Shown: positions 1 to 7,028, counted from the stretch's first letter. The stretch is 7,028 bases of DNA from Tessaracoccus flavescens (GCA_020741375.1 DYZF01000209.1:1-7028), one strand, 5' to 3'. Made by a program: numbers and translations. The notes: generated from the letters alone by a model not told the origin.

Positions 1-684
1 AAGCTATCGGGTGAAGTTTTCGGTGGCGGCAAATTGGGAGTCGACCCTCAGGTGGTCTCCGATATTGCGGCTCAGATCGCTGAGGTGGTCAACGCCGGCA
101 CCCAGGTGGCCGTCGTCGTCGGCGGTGGCAACTACTTCCGTGGTGCCGAACTCAGCCGCGGCGGCATGGCCCGCGACCGCGCAGACTATATGGGCATGCT
201 CGGCACCGTCATGAACGCCATCGCGCTGGCAGATTTCGCTGAGAAGGCCGGAGTTCCCGCCCGCGTCCAGTCGGCGATCAGCATGTCGCAGGTGGCTGAG
301 CCGTACATCCCCCGCCGCGCCGAACGGCACATGGAGAAGGGGCGCCTCGTCGTCTTCGGCGCCGGATCCGGCATGCCGTACTTCTCCACCGACACGGTGG
401 CCGCCCAGCGGGCCCTGGAGATCGGCGCCGAGGTGCTGCTCATGGGCAAGCAGGGCGTCGACGGTGTCTACGATTCAGACCCGAAGTCCAACCCGAACGC
501 CAAGAAGTTCGATCACCTCACCTACGACCAGTTCCTTACCGAGGACCTCAAGGTTGCCGACGCAACCGCCATCTCGCTGGCCCGTGACAACGGCCTGAAG
601 ATGGTCTTTTTCAACCTGTCTGAGCCCGGAAACATCGCGCGCGCCGTTGCAGGCGAGCCGATCGGCACCGTGGTCTCGCGCTAA
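1..684 (+). CDS. pyrH: UMP kinase (uridylate kinase), 5' end missing
   Basis: Phosphorylates UMP to UDP with ATP, an essential cytoplasmic step of pyrimidine nucleotide synthesis, in the bacterial hexameric amino-acid-kinase family. The frame is open from base 1, which encodes KLSGE, the conserved phosphate-binding start of the fold. Roughly 10-15 N-terminal residues and the start codon therefore lie upstream. 227 residues are present, against about 240 for the family. Visible motifs, numbered from the first residue here: GGGNYFRG (41-48), [15 protein letters not shown] (62-76, UMP-site helix), the [19 protein letters not shown] stretch (120-138) and [11 protein letters not shown] (152-162, nucleotide side). 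It ends with TAA, 31 bases before the frr start. No terminator lies between, so the two are probably cotranscribed. A TTG at 34 could be read as a start but would remove the KLSGE motif, so it is not used. The family assignment is secure. Confidence 0.96.
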   Translation, partial: KLSGEVFGGGKLGVDPQVVSDIAAQIAEVVNAGTQVAVVVGGGNYFRGAELSRGGMARDRADYMGMLGTVMNAIALADFAEKAGVPARVQSAISMSQVAEPYIPRRAERHMEKGRLVVFGAGSGMPYFSTDTVAAQRALEIGAEVLLMGKQGVDGVYDSDPKSNPNAKKFDHLTYDQFLTEDLKVADATAISLARDNGLKMVFFNLSEPGNIARAVAGEPIGTVVSR

Positions 685-706
685 ACCCCCAAGACAGTCA
701 ACATTT

Positions 707-711
707 AGGAG
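707..711 (+). promoter_or_regulatory. Ribosome binding site of frr
   Basis: AGGAG lies 1 base before a first ATG (713) and 4 bases before a second, in-frame ATG (716). The spacing favours 716 as the main start, which also gives the usual family length of 185 residues. Confidence 0.6.
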
Positions 712-715
712 CATG

Positions 716-1273
716 ATGATCGCCGACATCCAGAAGGAAGCTGCCACCAAGATGCAGCAGGCAATCGACCACGTCCGCGAGGACATGGCGACGATCCGCA
801 CCGGCCGCGCACACCCCGCGATGTTCAACAAGATCGCCGCCGACTACTACGGCGCCCCCACGCCGCTGCAGCAGCTCGCCAGCTTCACCTCGCCGGATCC
901 GCGCTCGATGCTGATCACGCCCTTCGACCGCAGCGCCATCGGCGCCATCGAGAAGGCCATCCGCGATGCAGACCTGGGCGTGAACCCCAGCAACGACGGC
1001 AACGCCGTGCGCGTCGTGATGCCGCAGCTCACCGAGGAGCGCCGCAAGGAATACATCAAGATGGCCAAGCACAAGGCTGAGGACGCCCGCATCGCCGTGC
1101 GCAACATCCGCCGCCACGCCATCGATTCGCTGAAGAAGCTCGAGAAGGACGGCGAGATCTCCGAGGACGATCTGAGCCGCGCGGAGAAGGCCCTCGACGG
1201 CACCACGAAGAAGTTCGTGGAGTCCGTCGACGAGGTGCTCAAGAACAAGGAAGCCGAGCTCCTCGAGGTCTGA
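716..1273 (+). CDS. frr: Ribosome recycling factor (RRF)
   Basis: After termination RRF acts with EF-G to split the 70S ribosome from mRNA and tRNA. It is cytoplasmic and essential in most bacteria. The product is 185 residues from the ATG at 716, exactly the common family length; the ATG at 713 would add one Met. Visible features: the N-terminal helix with RTGRAHP (28-34), domain II (about 31-105) with YYGAPTPLQQLASF (44-57) and the NDGNAVRVVMPQLTEERR stretch (93-110), and the helix with VRNIRRHA (128-135), whose arginines belong to the ribosome-contacting face in known RRFs. The C-terminus DKEAEL-like segment is KNKEAELLEV. It lies directly downstream of pyrH, and its stop TGA shares one base with the cdsA ATG (TGATG), which implies translational coupling. 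A longer reading starting at 647 overlaps pyrH and adds a non-family N-terminus, so it is rejected. Confidence 0.96.
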   Translation: MIADIQKEAATKMQQAIDHVREDMATIRTGRAHPAMFNKIAADYYGAPTPLQQLASFTSPDPRSMLITPFDRSAIGAIEKAIRDADLGVNPSNDGNAVRVVMPQLTEERRKEYIKMAKHKAEDARIAVRNIRRHAIDSLKKLEKDGEISEDDLSRAEKALDGTTKKFVESVDEVLKNKEAELLEV

Positions 1274-2136
1274 TGACCGAGCCGACAGCCGCACCGGCGA
1301 AGACCTCGAAGGCCGGCCGGGATCTCCCGGCCGCCATCGGGGTCGGTCTGGGTTTGGTCGCCGTGATCGCGGTGGGCCTCATCTGGGCCCCGTGGCTGTT
1401 CATCTCGCTGGTCGCGGCCGGCCTGGCGCTGGGCGCCGTCGAGATCCATCGCGCACTGCTCCTGAAGGGCATGCACTCCGCGATCTACCCGATCGTGATC
1501 GGCATCGTCATCAGCGTGCTGGGCGGCTATCTGGTCAGCATCGTCGATCTGCGGATCGAGCCGACGACGTTCGTCGTCATCTGCCTCAGCGCCATGGTGA
1601 TCGCCGCGCTGACCAACCGCCTTTTCGGGGGAGCGCAGGGCTTCATCAAGGATGTGGCGGCGAGCGCGTTGATCATCGCCTACATCCCGTTGCAGGGCGT
1701 CTTCGTGCCCCTGCTCATGGGTGCCTCCGACGGCGCCCTGCGGATTCTCACCGTCATCCTCTGCGTAGCCGCCTCCGACACGGGCGCCTACGCCACCGGC
1801 GTGCTGTTCGGCCGCCACAAGATGGCGCCGTCGATCAGCCCGAGCAAGACATGGGAGGGGTTCGCCGGCGGCGTCCTCGTCACCATGGGCATCGGCGTGC
1901 TCTGCGCCGTGTTCCTGCTCGGCGCGCCGTGGTGGGTGGGCCTGCCGCTCGGCGGACTCATCTCGCTGGCCGGCACTCTCGGCGACCTCGTCGAATCGCT
2001 CATCAAACGCGACGCGGGTATCAAGGACATGTCGAATTTCCTCCCCGGCCACGGTGGCATCATGGACCGCCTCGATTCCATGCTGGTTGCGGTGCCCGTC
2101 GGCTGGTTGGTGCTGCACCTAGCGCTCGGCGGCTAG
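1273..2136 (+). CDS. cdsA: Phosphatidate cytidylyltransferase (CDP-diglyceride synthase)
   Basis: Makes CDP-diacylglycerol from CTP and phosphatidic acid in the cytoplasmic membrane, the branch point to phosphatidylinositol, phosphatidylglycerol and cardiolipin. The protein is 287 residues with a basic, disordered N-terminus (1-20). Hydrophobic segments follow at about 20-38, 40-57, 70-90, 98-114, 128-149, 155-178, 197-217, 222-240 and 268-286. The CTP-transferase region has [15 protein letters not shown] (168-182) and ISPSKTWEG (188-196). The family signature is complete: [11 protein letters not shown] (242-252) followed by [12 protein letters not shown] (258-269), with the metal-binding aspartates. 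The start is the ATG of TGATG overlapping the frr stop, with GAGG 4 bases upstream inside frr, so translation is probably coupled to frr. The product ends in TAG 10 bases before rlmN. Confidence 0.95.
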   Translation: MTEPTAAPAKTSKAGRDLPAAIGVGLGLVAVIAVGLIWAPWLFISLVAAGLALGAVEIHRALLLKGMHSAIYPIVIGIVISVLGGYLVSIVDLRIEPTTFVVICLSAMVIAALTNRLFGGAQGFIKDVAASALIIAYIPLQGVFVPLLMGASDGALRILTVILCVAASDTGAYATGVLFGRHKMAPSISPSKTWEGFAGGVLVTMGIGVLCAVFLLGAPWWVGLPLGGLISLAGTLGDLVESLIKRDAGIKDMSNFLPGHGGIMDRLDSMLVAVPVGWLVLHLALGG

Positions 2137-2139
2137 CCT
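2134..2139 (+). promoter_or_regulatory. Possible -10 element for a leaderless rlmN transcript
   Basis: TAGCCT fits the actinobacterial -10 pattern TANNNT. It begins at the cdsA stop codon, and 7 bases separate it from the A of the rlmN ATG. That spacing would place transcription initiation on the start codon itself. No Shine-Dalgarno-like sequence is visible before this ATG, which fits a leaderless message. There is no convincing -35 (TGCTGC lies 17 bases upstream). This is inference from spacing and motif only. Confidence 0.3.
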
Positions 2140-2146
2140 TGCATCC

Positions 2147-3265
2147 ATGACCGGAACCCAGCTGCCCCTAGTCTTCGAGGCCCCGCGCCGCGGCAAGCCC
2201 CCGAAGCACTGGTTCGACCTCACCCCCGAGGAGCGGGTTGAGGCCACCAAGGCGCTCGGCCTGCCGAAGTTCCGCGCCGATCAGATCAACCGCCACGTCT
2301 TCGACCGGCTCGAGGACGACGTGACGAAGTTCACCGACATCCCCGCCTCCATCCGCGAGGAACTCGGCGAACAACTCTTCCCCCGGCTGCTCGAGCACGT
2401 GACGCAGCGCACGGCCGACAAGGGCGCCACGATCAAGACCCTGTGGCGGCTGCACGACGGTTCGCTCCTCGAATCCGTTCTCATGCGCTACCCGAGCCGC
2501 TCGACGCTGTGCATCTCCTCGCAGGCCGGCTGCGGCATGGCCTGCCCCTTCTGCGCCACGGGCCAAGGTGGTCTGAAGCGCAACCTCAGCCAGGCAGAGA
2601 TCACGATCCAGGCGTTGGCGGCAGACCAGATGCTGGCCTCCGGTGTGGTGCCCGGCGCGTCGGGCCGCCTCAACAACATCGTGTTCATGGGCATGGGCGA
2701 GCCGCTCGCGAACTACAACGCGGTGCTCGGTGCCATCCGGACGCTTCTGGCACCCGTGCCCGACGGGTTCGGCATGAGCGCCCGGGGCATCACGGTCTCC
2801 ACCGTCGGTTTGGTGCCGCAGATCCAGAAGCTGACGGGGGAGGGGCTGCCGCTCACTCTGGCCGTCTCACTGCACGCGCCGGACGATGAGCTGCGCGACG
2901 AGATCGTGCCGATCAACCAACGATGGAAGGTGTCAGAGGTGGTCGACGCAGCGTGGGAGTACGCCAAGACGACGAAGCGTCGCGTCTCGATCGAGTACGC
3001 CATGATGCGCGACATCAACGATCAGGTCTCCCGCGCCAACCTGTTGGCCGACGTTCTCAAGCGACGCGGCGACTGGGGCTGGGTGCACGTCAACCTCATC
3101 CCGCTGAACCCGACGCCCGGCTCCAAGTGGACGGCGTCGCGCAAGGAGGACGAGCGCGCCTTCATCCAGACGCTGGAGCGCCGCGGCGTCCCGGTGACGC
3201 TGCGCGACACCCGCGGGTCGGAGATCGACGGCGCCTGCGGTCAGCTGGCTGCGACGGCCGGCTGA
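2147..3265 (+). CDS. rlmN: Dual-specificity 23S rRNA/tRNA adenine-C2 methyltransferase (radical SAM)
   Basis: RlmN methylates C2 of A2503 in 23S rRNA and of A37 in a subset of tRNAs, using two SAM molecules and a methyl-cysteine intermediate. The product is 372 residues. The N-terminal RNA-binding part is about 21-90 ([11 protein letters not shown] at 42-52). The radical SAM core carries the 4Fe-4S motif C129-x3-C133-x2-C136 ([12 protein letters not shown]). It is followed by QGGLKRNL (140-147), [10 protein letters not shown] (181-190), the SAM-binding GITVSTVG (214-221), LAVSLHAP (238-245) and NLIPLNP (316-322). C122 (LCISSQ) and C364 (GACGQL) match the two catalytic cysteines known as C118 and C355 in the E. 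coli enzyme. All required cysteines are present, and the C-terminal Cys argues against the Cfr subfamily by length and context. It lies 10 bases after cdsA with no clear ribosome binding site (see the -10-like element at 2134). It is probably the last gene of the operon. Confidence 0.96.
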   Translation: MTGTQLPLVFEAPRRGKPPKHWFDLTPEERVEATKALGLPKFRADQINRHVFDRLEDDVTKFTDIPASIREELGEQLFPRLLEHVTQRTADKGATIKTLWRLHDGSLLESVLMRYPSRSTLCISSQAGCGMACPFCATGQGGLKRNLSQAEITIQALAADQMLASGVVPGASGRLNNIVFMGMGEPLANYNAVLGAIRTLLAPVPDGFGMSARGITVSTVGLVPQIQKLTGEGLPLTLAVSLHAPDDELRDEIVPINQRWKVSEVVDAAWEYAKTTKRRVSIEYAMMRDINDQVSRANLLADVLKRRGDWGWVHVNLIPLNPTPGSKWTASRKEDERAFIQTLERRGVPVTLRDTRGSEIDGACGQLAATAG

Positions 3266-3338
3266 GGGGGCCACAGGCGGTCGTGATCGCCGTCGCGGAC
3301 GAATAGTGGTCGGTTCGTTCGGCCGGAAGCCGTGATTG

Positions 3339-3344
3339 TAGGAT
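3339..3344 (+). promoter_or_regulatory. Candidate -10 element of the gdhA promoter
   Basis: TAGGAT (TANNNT pattern) lies in the 116-base gap between rlmN and gdhA, 37 bases before the gdhA ATG. This leaves room for a leader of about 30 bases containing the ribosome binding site. The -35 is weak: TTCGTT at 3314-3319 gives a 19-base spacer and TTCGGC at 3318-3323 gives 15. The gap holds no strong terminator for rlmN. A 6-bp hairpin at 3276-3291 (GGCGGT with ATCGCC, one G-T pair) has no following T tract. Confidence 0.4.
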
Positions 3345-3357
3345 CGGGGCGGCCGAT
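3343..3357 (+). repeat. Short inverted repeat at the gdhA promoter
   Basis: ATCGG (3343-3347) and CCGAT (3353-3357) form a perfect inverted repeat with a 5-base centre. It overlaps the end of the candidate -10 and the expected transcription start. A second, imperfect palindrome, TTCGGCCGGAA (3318-3328), sits between the possible -35 and the -10. Either could be an operator for a nitrogen-responsive regulator, but neither matches a site I can name, and short GC-rich repeats arise by chance in such DNA. Confidence 0.25.
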
Positions 3358-3370
3358 ATCCCGACTTACT

Positions 3371-4719
<1,349 letters not shown>

Positions 4720-4730
4720 TCCTCGACGAT

Positions 4731-4771
4731 GACGGCGGGCGTCCGGTCTCTTTGACCAGGCGCCCGCCGTC
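4731..4771 (+). terminator. Strong hairpin between convergent genes, likely bidirectional terminator
   Basis: GACGGCGGGCG (4731-4741) pairs perfectly with CGCCCGCCGTC (4761-4771), an 11-bp GC-rich stem. The inside pairs further: CC with GG (4743-4744 with 4759-4760) and GGTC with GACC (4745-4748 with 4754-4757), closed by a 5-base loop TCTTT, with single-base bulges at 4742 and 4758. It starts 11 bases after the gdhA stop and ends 8 bases before the stop of the opposing gene, so it can serve both. There is no good T tract on either side (CTCTCGTGTT on the + side), as is common for actinobacterial terminators. Confidence 0.8.
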
Positions 4772-4779
4772 TCTCGTGT

Positions 4780-5655
4780 TCAGGCGAGCAGCGCCGGCCA
4801 CGACTCCTGGGCGACCACGCCGTCCACGGTCAGACCGCGCTCGGCCTGGAACTGGCGCACTACCGCGTCCGTCTGCTCGGCGAACTCTCCGTCCACGACG
4901 ATGTCGTAGCCACGCTCCGCCAGCAAGGTCTGCAGCACGGTCACTGCCGCACCGGAAGAGCCCAACTCGAGTTGCGGCGTCAGCGTCTCCCACGTCGTGT
5001 CGTCGACCACGCCGGTGACGCTCAGCCCCTGCTGTGCCTGCCACTGACGAACAGAACGCTCCGTGGCCGACCCGAAGTCGCCGTCCAGGTAGGTTCGGAC
5101 CCCGCCTGCATCGAGGAGTCCCTGCAGGGCCGAGACGACGTAGCCGTAGTCTCCGCGGTACAGGGGGTAGTAGCGGTCGAACCGCTGCTCCGGTGCCGGA
5201 CCGGCCTCTGTTGCCTGCTGCTGTGGAGTCAGCTGCGGCGAAGCGGCGGCTGCTTCGGGGCTCGAGGCCGCAGCGGTCGGTGTCACGGTTGGCTGCGCCG
5301 TCCGTGTGACGGTCACCACGACGGTCGGTTCAGTGGACGGGGTGGGCGCCCCGGTCGGGTCGGGCGTCGAGGGTGCGGGCCGTGTGGGGGCAGAGGTGGC
5401 GGCCGGGGCGGCGACGTCATCGTCGGGTCCTCCACCGAGCAACAGAGCAAGGCCCGCTGCGCCGGCCAGTCCGATGAATCCCAACCCACCAAGCAGGATC
5501 TTGCGGCCCCTCCCGCTCCCCGGCTCCGCTGGCTCCCGAAGGTCGGAAAGGGTGGAGTAGGGATCCTCGTGCCCCGGCGAGGGTTCGGCAAACCAGACGG
5601 CGCACGCGGCGCAGTACTGCGAGGATGACGGGTTGCCGCATTGACGACAGCGCAT
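4780..5655 (-). CDS. Zinc-ribbon, single-pass membrane protein with two peptidoglycan-binding domains
   Basis: 291 residues with a clear modular build. A short zinc ribbon lies at the N-terminus (C3-x2-C6 and C15-x2-C18). An acidic, Pro/Ser/Gly-rich stretch (24-50) follows. Basic residues (RGRK, 49-52) directly precede one transmembrane helix (about 53-75). A low-complexity Thr/Pro/Ala/Ser linker (about 82-150) leads to two tandem PG_binding_1-like domains (about 166-225 and 231-290). The two domains share the pattern V..LQ.LL...G, then DG.F...T...VRQ.QA..GL.V.GVV....W..L. The positive-inside rule puts the zinc ribbon in the cytoplasm and the peptidoglycan domains outside, so the protein probably anchors to or senses the cell wall. 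No catalytic domain (amidase, transpeptidase, NlpC/P60) is present. Function is unknown beyond wall binding. The start is well supported by GGAGG 5 bases upstream. It is convergent with gdhA and divergent from the acetyltransferase. Confidence 0.88.
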   Translation of the reverse strand: MRCRQCGNPSSSQYCAACAVWFAEPSPGHEDPYSTLSDLREPAEPGSGRGRKILLGGLGFIGLAGAAGLALLLGGGPDDDVAAPAATSAPTRPAPSTPDPTGAPTPSTEPTVVVTVTRTAQPTVTPTAAASSPEAAAASPQLTPQQQATEAGPAPEQRFDRYYPLYRGDYGYVVSALQGLLDAGGVRTYLDGDFGSATERSVRQWQAQQGLSVTGVVDDTTWETLTPQLELGSSGAAVTVLQTLLAERGYDIVVDGEFAEQTDAVVRQFQAERGLTVDGVVAQESWPALLA

Positions 5656-5660
5656 GGAGG

Positions 5661-5665
5661 CCTCC
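5661..5665 (-). promoter_or_regulatory. Ribosome binding site of the peptidoglycan-binding protein gene
   Basis: On the minus strand GGAGG lies 5 bases before the ATG ending at 5655. It is one half of a perfect 10-base palindrome GGAGGCCTCC (5656-5665). The other half lies in the spacer, so a hairpin could partly mask the site, although with no loop the palindrome cannot fold tightly in a single strand. Confidence 0.75.
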
Positions 5666-5684
5666 GAGCGAGTGGGCTGTCAGC

Positions 5685-5690
5685 ACGATA
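5685..5690 (-). promoter_or_regulatory. Possible -10 element of the peptidoglycan-binding protein gene
   Basis: TATCGT on the minus strand fits TANNNT and lies 29 bases upstream of the ATG, giving a leader of about 22 bases with the ribosome binding site. It sits within the inverted repeat CAGCA (5681-5685) / TGCTG (5693-5697). The -35 position holds CGGATC, which is not recognisable. The 109-base gap to the divergent gene shows nothing else clear. Confidence 0.3.
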
Positions 5691-5764
5691 GCTGCTGGCG
5701 CCGACCGGATCCGCCGCGGGGCCACTGGCTGGTCCCTCGGCCCGGCTCGGGCGAGAATGGGGCG

Positions 5765-6223
5765 GTGCTGAGCCTGCGACCCGATGACCTCACCTCCCCG
5801 GAGACCCTCGCCCTGATCGACGAGCACGTCGCCGAGATGCGTGCCACCTCGCCAGCGGAGAGCTGCCACGTCCAGGCCGCCGACGAGCTCGCGGTTCCCG
5901 GCACGACGCTCTACACGGCATGGGACGGCGGGCAGCTGGTTGCCATGGGGGCCATCAAGCGCCTTGACGCCGAGCGGGGCGAACTGAAGTCGATGCGCAC
6001 CGTCGAGGCACGGCGGGGGACGGGCGCCGGTCGGGCCATGCTGCGCGGGCTCATCGACGCGGCCCGCGAGGCCGGCTACCGCAGCCTCTGGCTCGAGACG
6101 GGAGTGGAGGACCTGTTCGTCCCCGCCCGCGCGCTCTACGAGAGCGAGGGGTTCGTCAGGTGTGCGCCGTTCGGCAGCTACACCGACGACCCGCTGTCGG
6201 TCTTCTACACCAGGCAGCTCTGA
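5765..6223 (+). CDS. GNAT family N-acetyltransferase, YsnE-like
   Basis: Predicted to move an acetyl group from acetyl-CoA to an amine on a small molecule; the substrate is unknown. From GTG at 5765 the product is 152 residues, a normal single GNAT domain. The sequence resembles my recollection of Bacillus subtilis YsnE along its length: DDLTSPETLALIDEH (7-21), the GELKSMRT strand (72-79), the acetyl-CoA loop RRGTGAG (83-89), LWLETGVEDLFVPARALYES (108-127), GFVRCAPFGSYTDDP (129-143) and VFYTRQL at the C-terminus. This fit at the N-terminus decides the start. The frame is open back to an ATG at 5654, but the added 37 residues do not look like GNAT and that ATG overlaps the start codon of the divergent gene. 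No good Shine-Dalgarno precedes 5765. GAGAAT at 5753-5758, 6 bases before GTG, could be a poor -10 for a leaderless message. The stop is 4 bases from the stop of the convergent kinase gene. Confidence 0.87.
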   Translation: MLSLRPDDLTSPETLALIDEHVAEMRATSPAESCHVQAADELAVPGTTLYTAWDGGQLVAMGAIKRLDAERGELKSMRTVEARRGTGAGRAMLRGLIDAAREAGYRSLWLETGVEDLFVPARALYESEGFVRCAPFGSYTDDPLSVFYTRQL

Positions 6224-6227
6224 CGGC

Positions 6228-6938
6228 TCACGCCGGGTGCGACACCGGCGCCGGCCCCCAGAGGTCGCGGTAGCGCGCGATCCTGGTCTCGTCGGGTTCG
6301 ATGCCGTAGGCGTCCCAGAAGGCCTGCTGGTGCCCGGGGCCGTAGTCCCAGTCGATCGACCAGGAGGCGATCGCGAGGTCGGCCCACCGGTCGGCCACCC
6401 CGAGGCTGCCGAGATCGACGTGACCGACGAAGCGTCCGTCGTCCCCGATGATCGTGTTCGGCGCGCAGGCGTCGCCGTGGGCGATGACGAGCCGGTCGAC
6501 ATCAGTCTCGTCGCCGACCCAGTCGACTGGGCCGAACATCGAGTCCGACGGGTCGAGCGAGTGCAGCATCGCGTACCCCTCGCCGATCGTCGCGGCCGCC
6601 CGGTCTGGCTCGGCCGTCCAGCGCCCGGCGACGGCCGACAACCCGGGGAGGGCGCCGCTGACGATCAGCCACTGGTCGTCCTCGTCGACGTAGTCGAACA
6701 TCCGTGGTGACGGGTGGCGGCTCGACAGCCAGCTCATCCGCTCTGCCTCGGGCAGCAGGTCGACCGGGCTCCACTTCGCGAACAGGTCCTTCGCGTCGTC
6801 GGCGACGAGCCGCGCGGTGATCCCGCCCAGCTCGTTGATCCACACCAGCTCGGCGACGCTGCGTCCGTGCTGATCGGCCCACCGTGTGATGAGCCCGGGA
6901 ACCGTGGTGCCTGCTGGGGGAGGACCGGACAGAGTCAT
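6228..6938 (-). CDS. APH(3')-type aminoglycoside/small-molecule phosphotransferase, compact form
   Basis: Kinase of the APH fold that would transfer phosphate from a nucleotide to a hydroxyl of a small molecule. Aminoglycosides are the name-giving substrates, but chromosomal actinobacterial members often have no proven drug. 236 residues from the ATG at 6936-6938. Visible: an N-lobe with a glycine turn (LGGIT, 37-41), the likely nucleotide-binding lysine K55 (FAKWS), the catalytic loop IAHGDACAPNTII (152-164, with H154, D156 and N161) and the metal-binding GHVDLGSLGVADRWADLA (172-189, D175). The C-terminal YGIEPDETRIARYRDLW (211-227) is also family-like. The stretch between GYAMLH (121-126) and HGD is only about 27 residues, roughly 30 fewer than in classical APH(3') enzymes. 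The ATG overlaps the TGA of an upstream frame (ATGA), which suggests coupling. A GAGG 1 base before it is too close to be an ideal ribosome site. A GTG at 6956 would add 6 residues. Actual resistance is not shown. Confidence 0.82.
   Translation of the reverse strand: MTLSGPPPAGTTVPGLITRWADQHGRSVAELVWINELGGITARLVADDAKDLFAKWSPVDLLPEAERMSWLSSRHPSPRMFDYVDEDDQWLIVSGALPGLSAVAGRWTAEPDRAAATIGEGYAMLHSLDPSDSMFGPVDWVGDETDVDRLVIAHGDACAPNTIIGDDGRFVGHVDLGSLGVADRWADLAIASWSIDWDYGPGHQQAFWDAYGIEPDETRIARYRDLWGPAPVSHPA
6231..6250. terminator. Possible hairpin at the GNAT/APH convergent junction
   Basis: CGCCGG (6231-6236) and CCGGCG (6245-6250) form a 6-bp all-GC stem with an 8-base loop. It starts 7 bases after the acetyltransferase stop and lies within the last codons of the kinase gene. 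It could stop transcription from the + side. There is no T tract. With only 4 bases between the two stops, any terminator must lie inside one of the genes. Confidence 0.35.
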
Positions 6939-7027
6939 GCCTCGATCGTGGCACACCGGTCAAACGGCCGGGGAGAAGCCCCACACAGCGCCCAGCTCCG
7001 GTGCCCGTCGAGCGCGACGCGGAGGAC
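6935..7027 (-). CDS. Possible 3' end of an unrecognised gene upstream of the kinase
   Basis: On the minus strand a frame is open from the window edge for 30 codons and stops at TGA (6935-6937), overlapping the kinase ATG as ATGA. This is a common coupling arrangement in actinobacterial operons. 24 of 30 third positions are G or C, which fits coding DNA but is not decisive. The C-terminal residues end in ...RPFDRCATIEA and match no family I know. A 30-codon open frame is expected by chance in GC-rich DNA, and another frame here is open too, so this is tentative. Confidence 0.3.
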   Translation of the reverse strand, partial: VLRVALDGHRSWALCGASPRPFDRCATIEA

Positions 7028-7028
7028 G

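Noticed and set aside
647..715. Upstream start of frr inside pyrH
   Set aside because: It overlaps the pyrH 3' end by 38 bases and adds residues absent from the 185-residue family. AGGAG marks the start at 713/716.
847..2118. Long minus-strand open frame (423 codons) opposite frr and cdsA
   Set aside because: It is antisense to two clear, motif-bearing genes, its product is rich in H, D, R and A with no domain, and such frames arise from G/C-biased third positions on the coding strand.
3276..3291. Terminator after rlmN
   Set aside because: The 6-bp stem contains a G-T pair, has a 4-base loop and is not followed by T residues, so it is too weak to call.
4972..5628. Plus-strand frame opposite the peptidoglycan-binding protein gene
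   Set aside because: The Gly/Arg-rich product lacks domains, while the minus-strand frame has a ribosome binding site, a transmembrane helix and two recognisable repeated domains.
5654..5764. N-terminal extension of the acetyltransferase to an ATG at 5654
   Set aside because: The 37 extra residues are Arg/Pro-rich and unlike GNAT, the ATG overlaps the start of the divergent gene, and the YsnE-like N-terminus begins at the GTG at 5765.
5417..6502. Minus-strand frame of 361 codons running across three genes
   Set aside because: It overlaps the membrane protein start, the whole acetyltransferase and the kinase end. The product is Arg/Pro/Ser-rich with no motif.
6162..6710. Plus-strand frame of 182 codons opposite the kinase
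   Set aside because: The minus-strand frame carries the APH catalytic motifs, and this one is a Val/Asp/Arg-rich shadow.
4780..7028. Defence, toxin-antitoxin or mobile island in the accessory part
   Set aside because: No nuclease, toxin, recombinase, transposase, terminal repeats or tRNA attachment site is visible. The genes are a wall-binding membrane protein, an acetyltransferase and a kinase with no clear shared pathway.

Overview
This is a high-GC window with G/C at most codon third positions. It carries the conserved gene order pyrH-frr-cdsA-rlmN, which is typical of Actinomycetota. Protein style and gene order suit an actinobacterium, possibly near the Propionibacteriales, but the genus cannot be fixed from the sequence alone.

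Left part (1-3265, all + strand): a tightly packed housekeeping operon. It runs UMP kinase (pyrH, start lies outside the window), ribosome recycling factor (frr), CDP-diglyceride synthase (cdsA, coupled to frr by a TGATG stop/start overlap) and the radical-SAM rRNA/tRNA adenine-C2 methyltransferase (rlmN). These genes link pyrimidine nucleotide supply, translation recycling, phospholipid synthesis and ribosome/tRNA modification. A -10-like element placed just before the rlmN start suggests rlmN may also have its own leaderless transcript.

Middle part (3266-4779): gdhA, an NADP-type glutamate dehydrogenase for ammonium assimilation, stands as its own transcription unit. It has a 116-base leader with a candidate promoter, a strong ribosome binding site and a strong 3' hairpin. 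That hairpin sits between two convergent genes and could end transcription from both sides.

Right part (4780-7028): accessory genes. A minus-strand membrane protein combines a cytoplasmic Cys4 zinc ribbon, one transmembrane helix, a Thr/Pro/Ala-rich linker and two tandem peptidoglycan-binding domains. Divergent from it is a YsnE-like GNAT acetyltransferase. Convergent with that, only 4 bases away, is a small APH(3')-type kinase. The APH start codon overlaps the stop of another minus-strand reading frame that runs off the window end.

I do not see a new multi-gene system. The least ordinary items are the zinc-ribbon/peptidoglycan-binding membrane protein, the compact APH and the possible leaderless rlmN start. 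No tRNA, rRNA, CRISPR array, insertion sequence, attachment site or origin was recognised.
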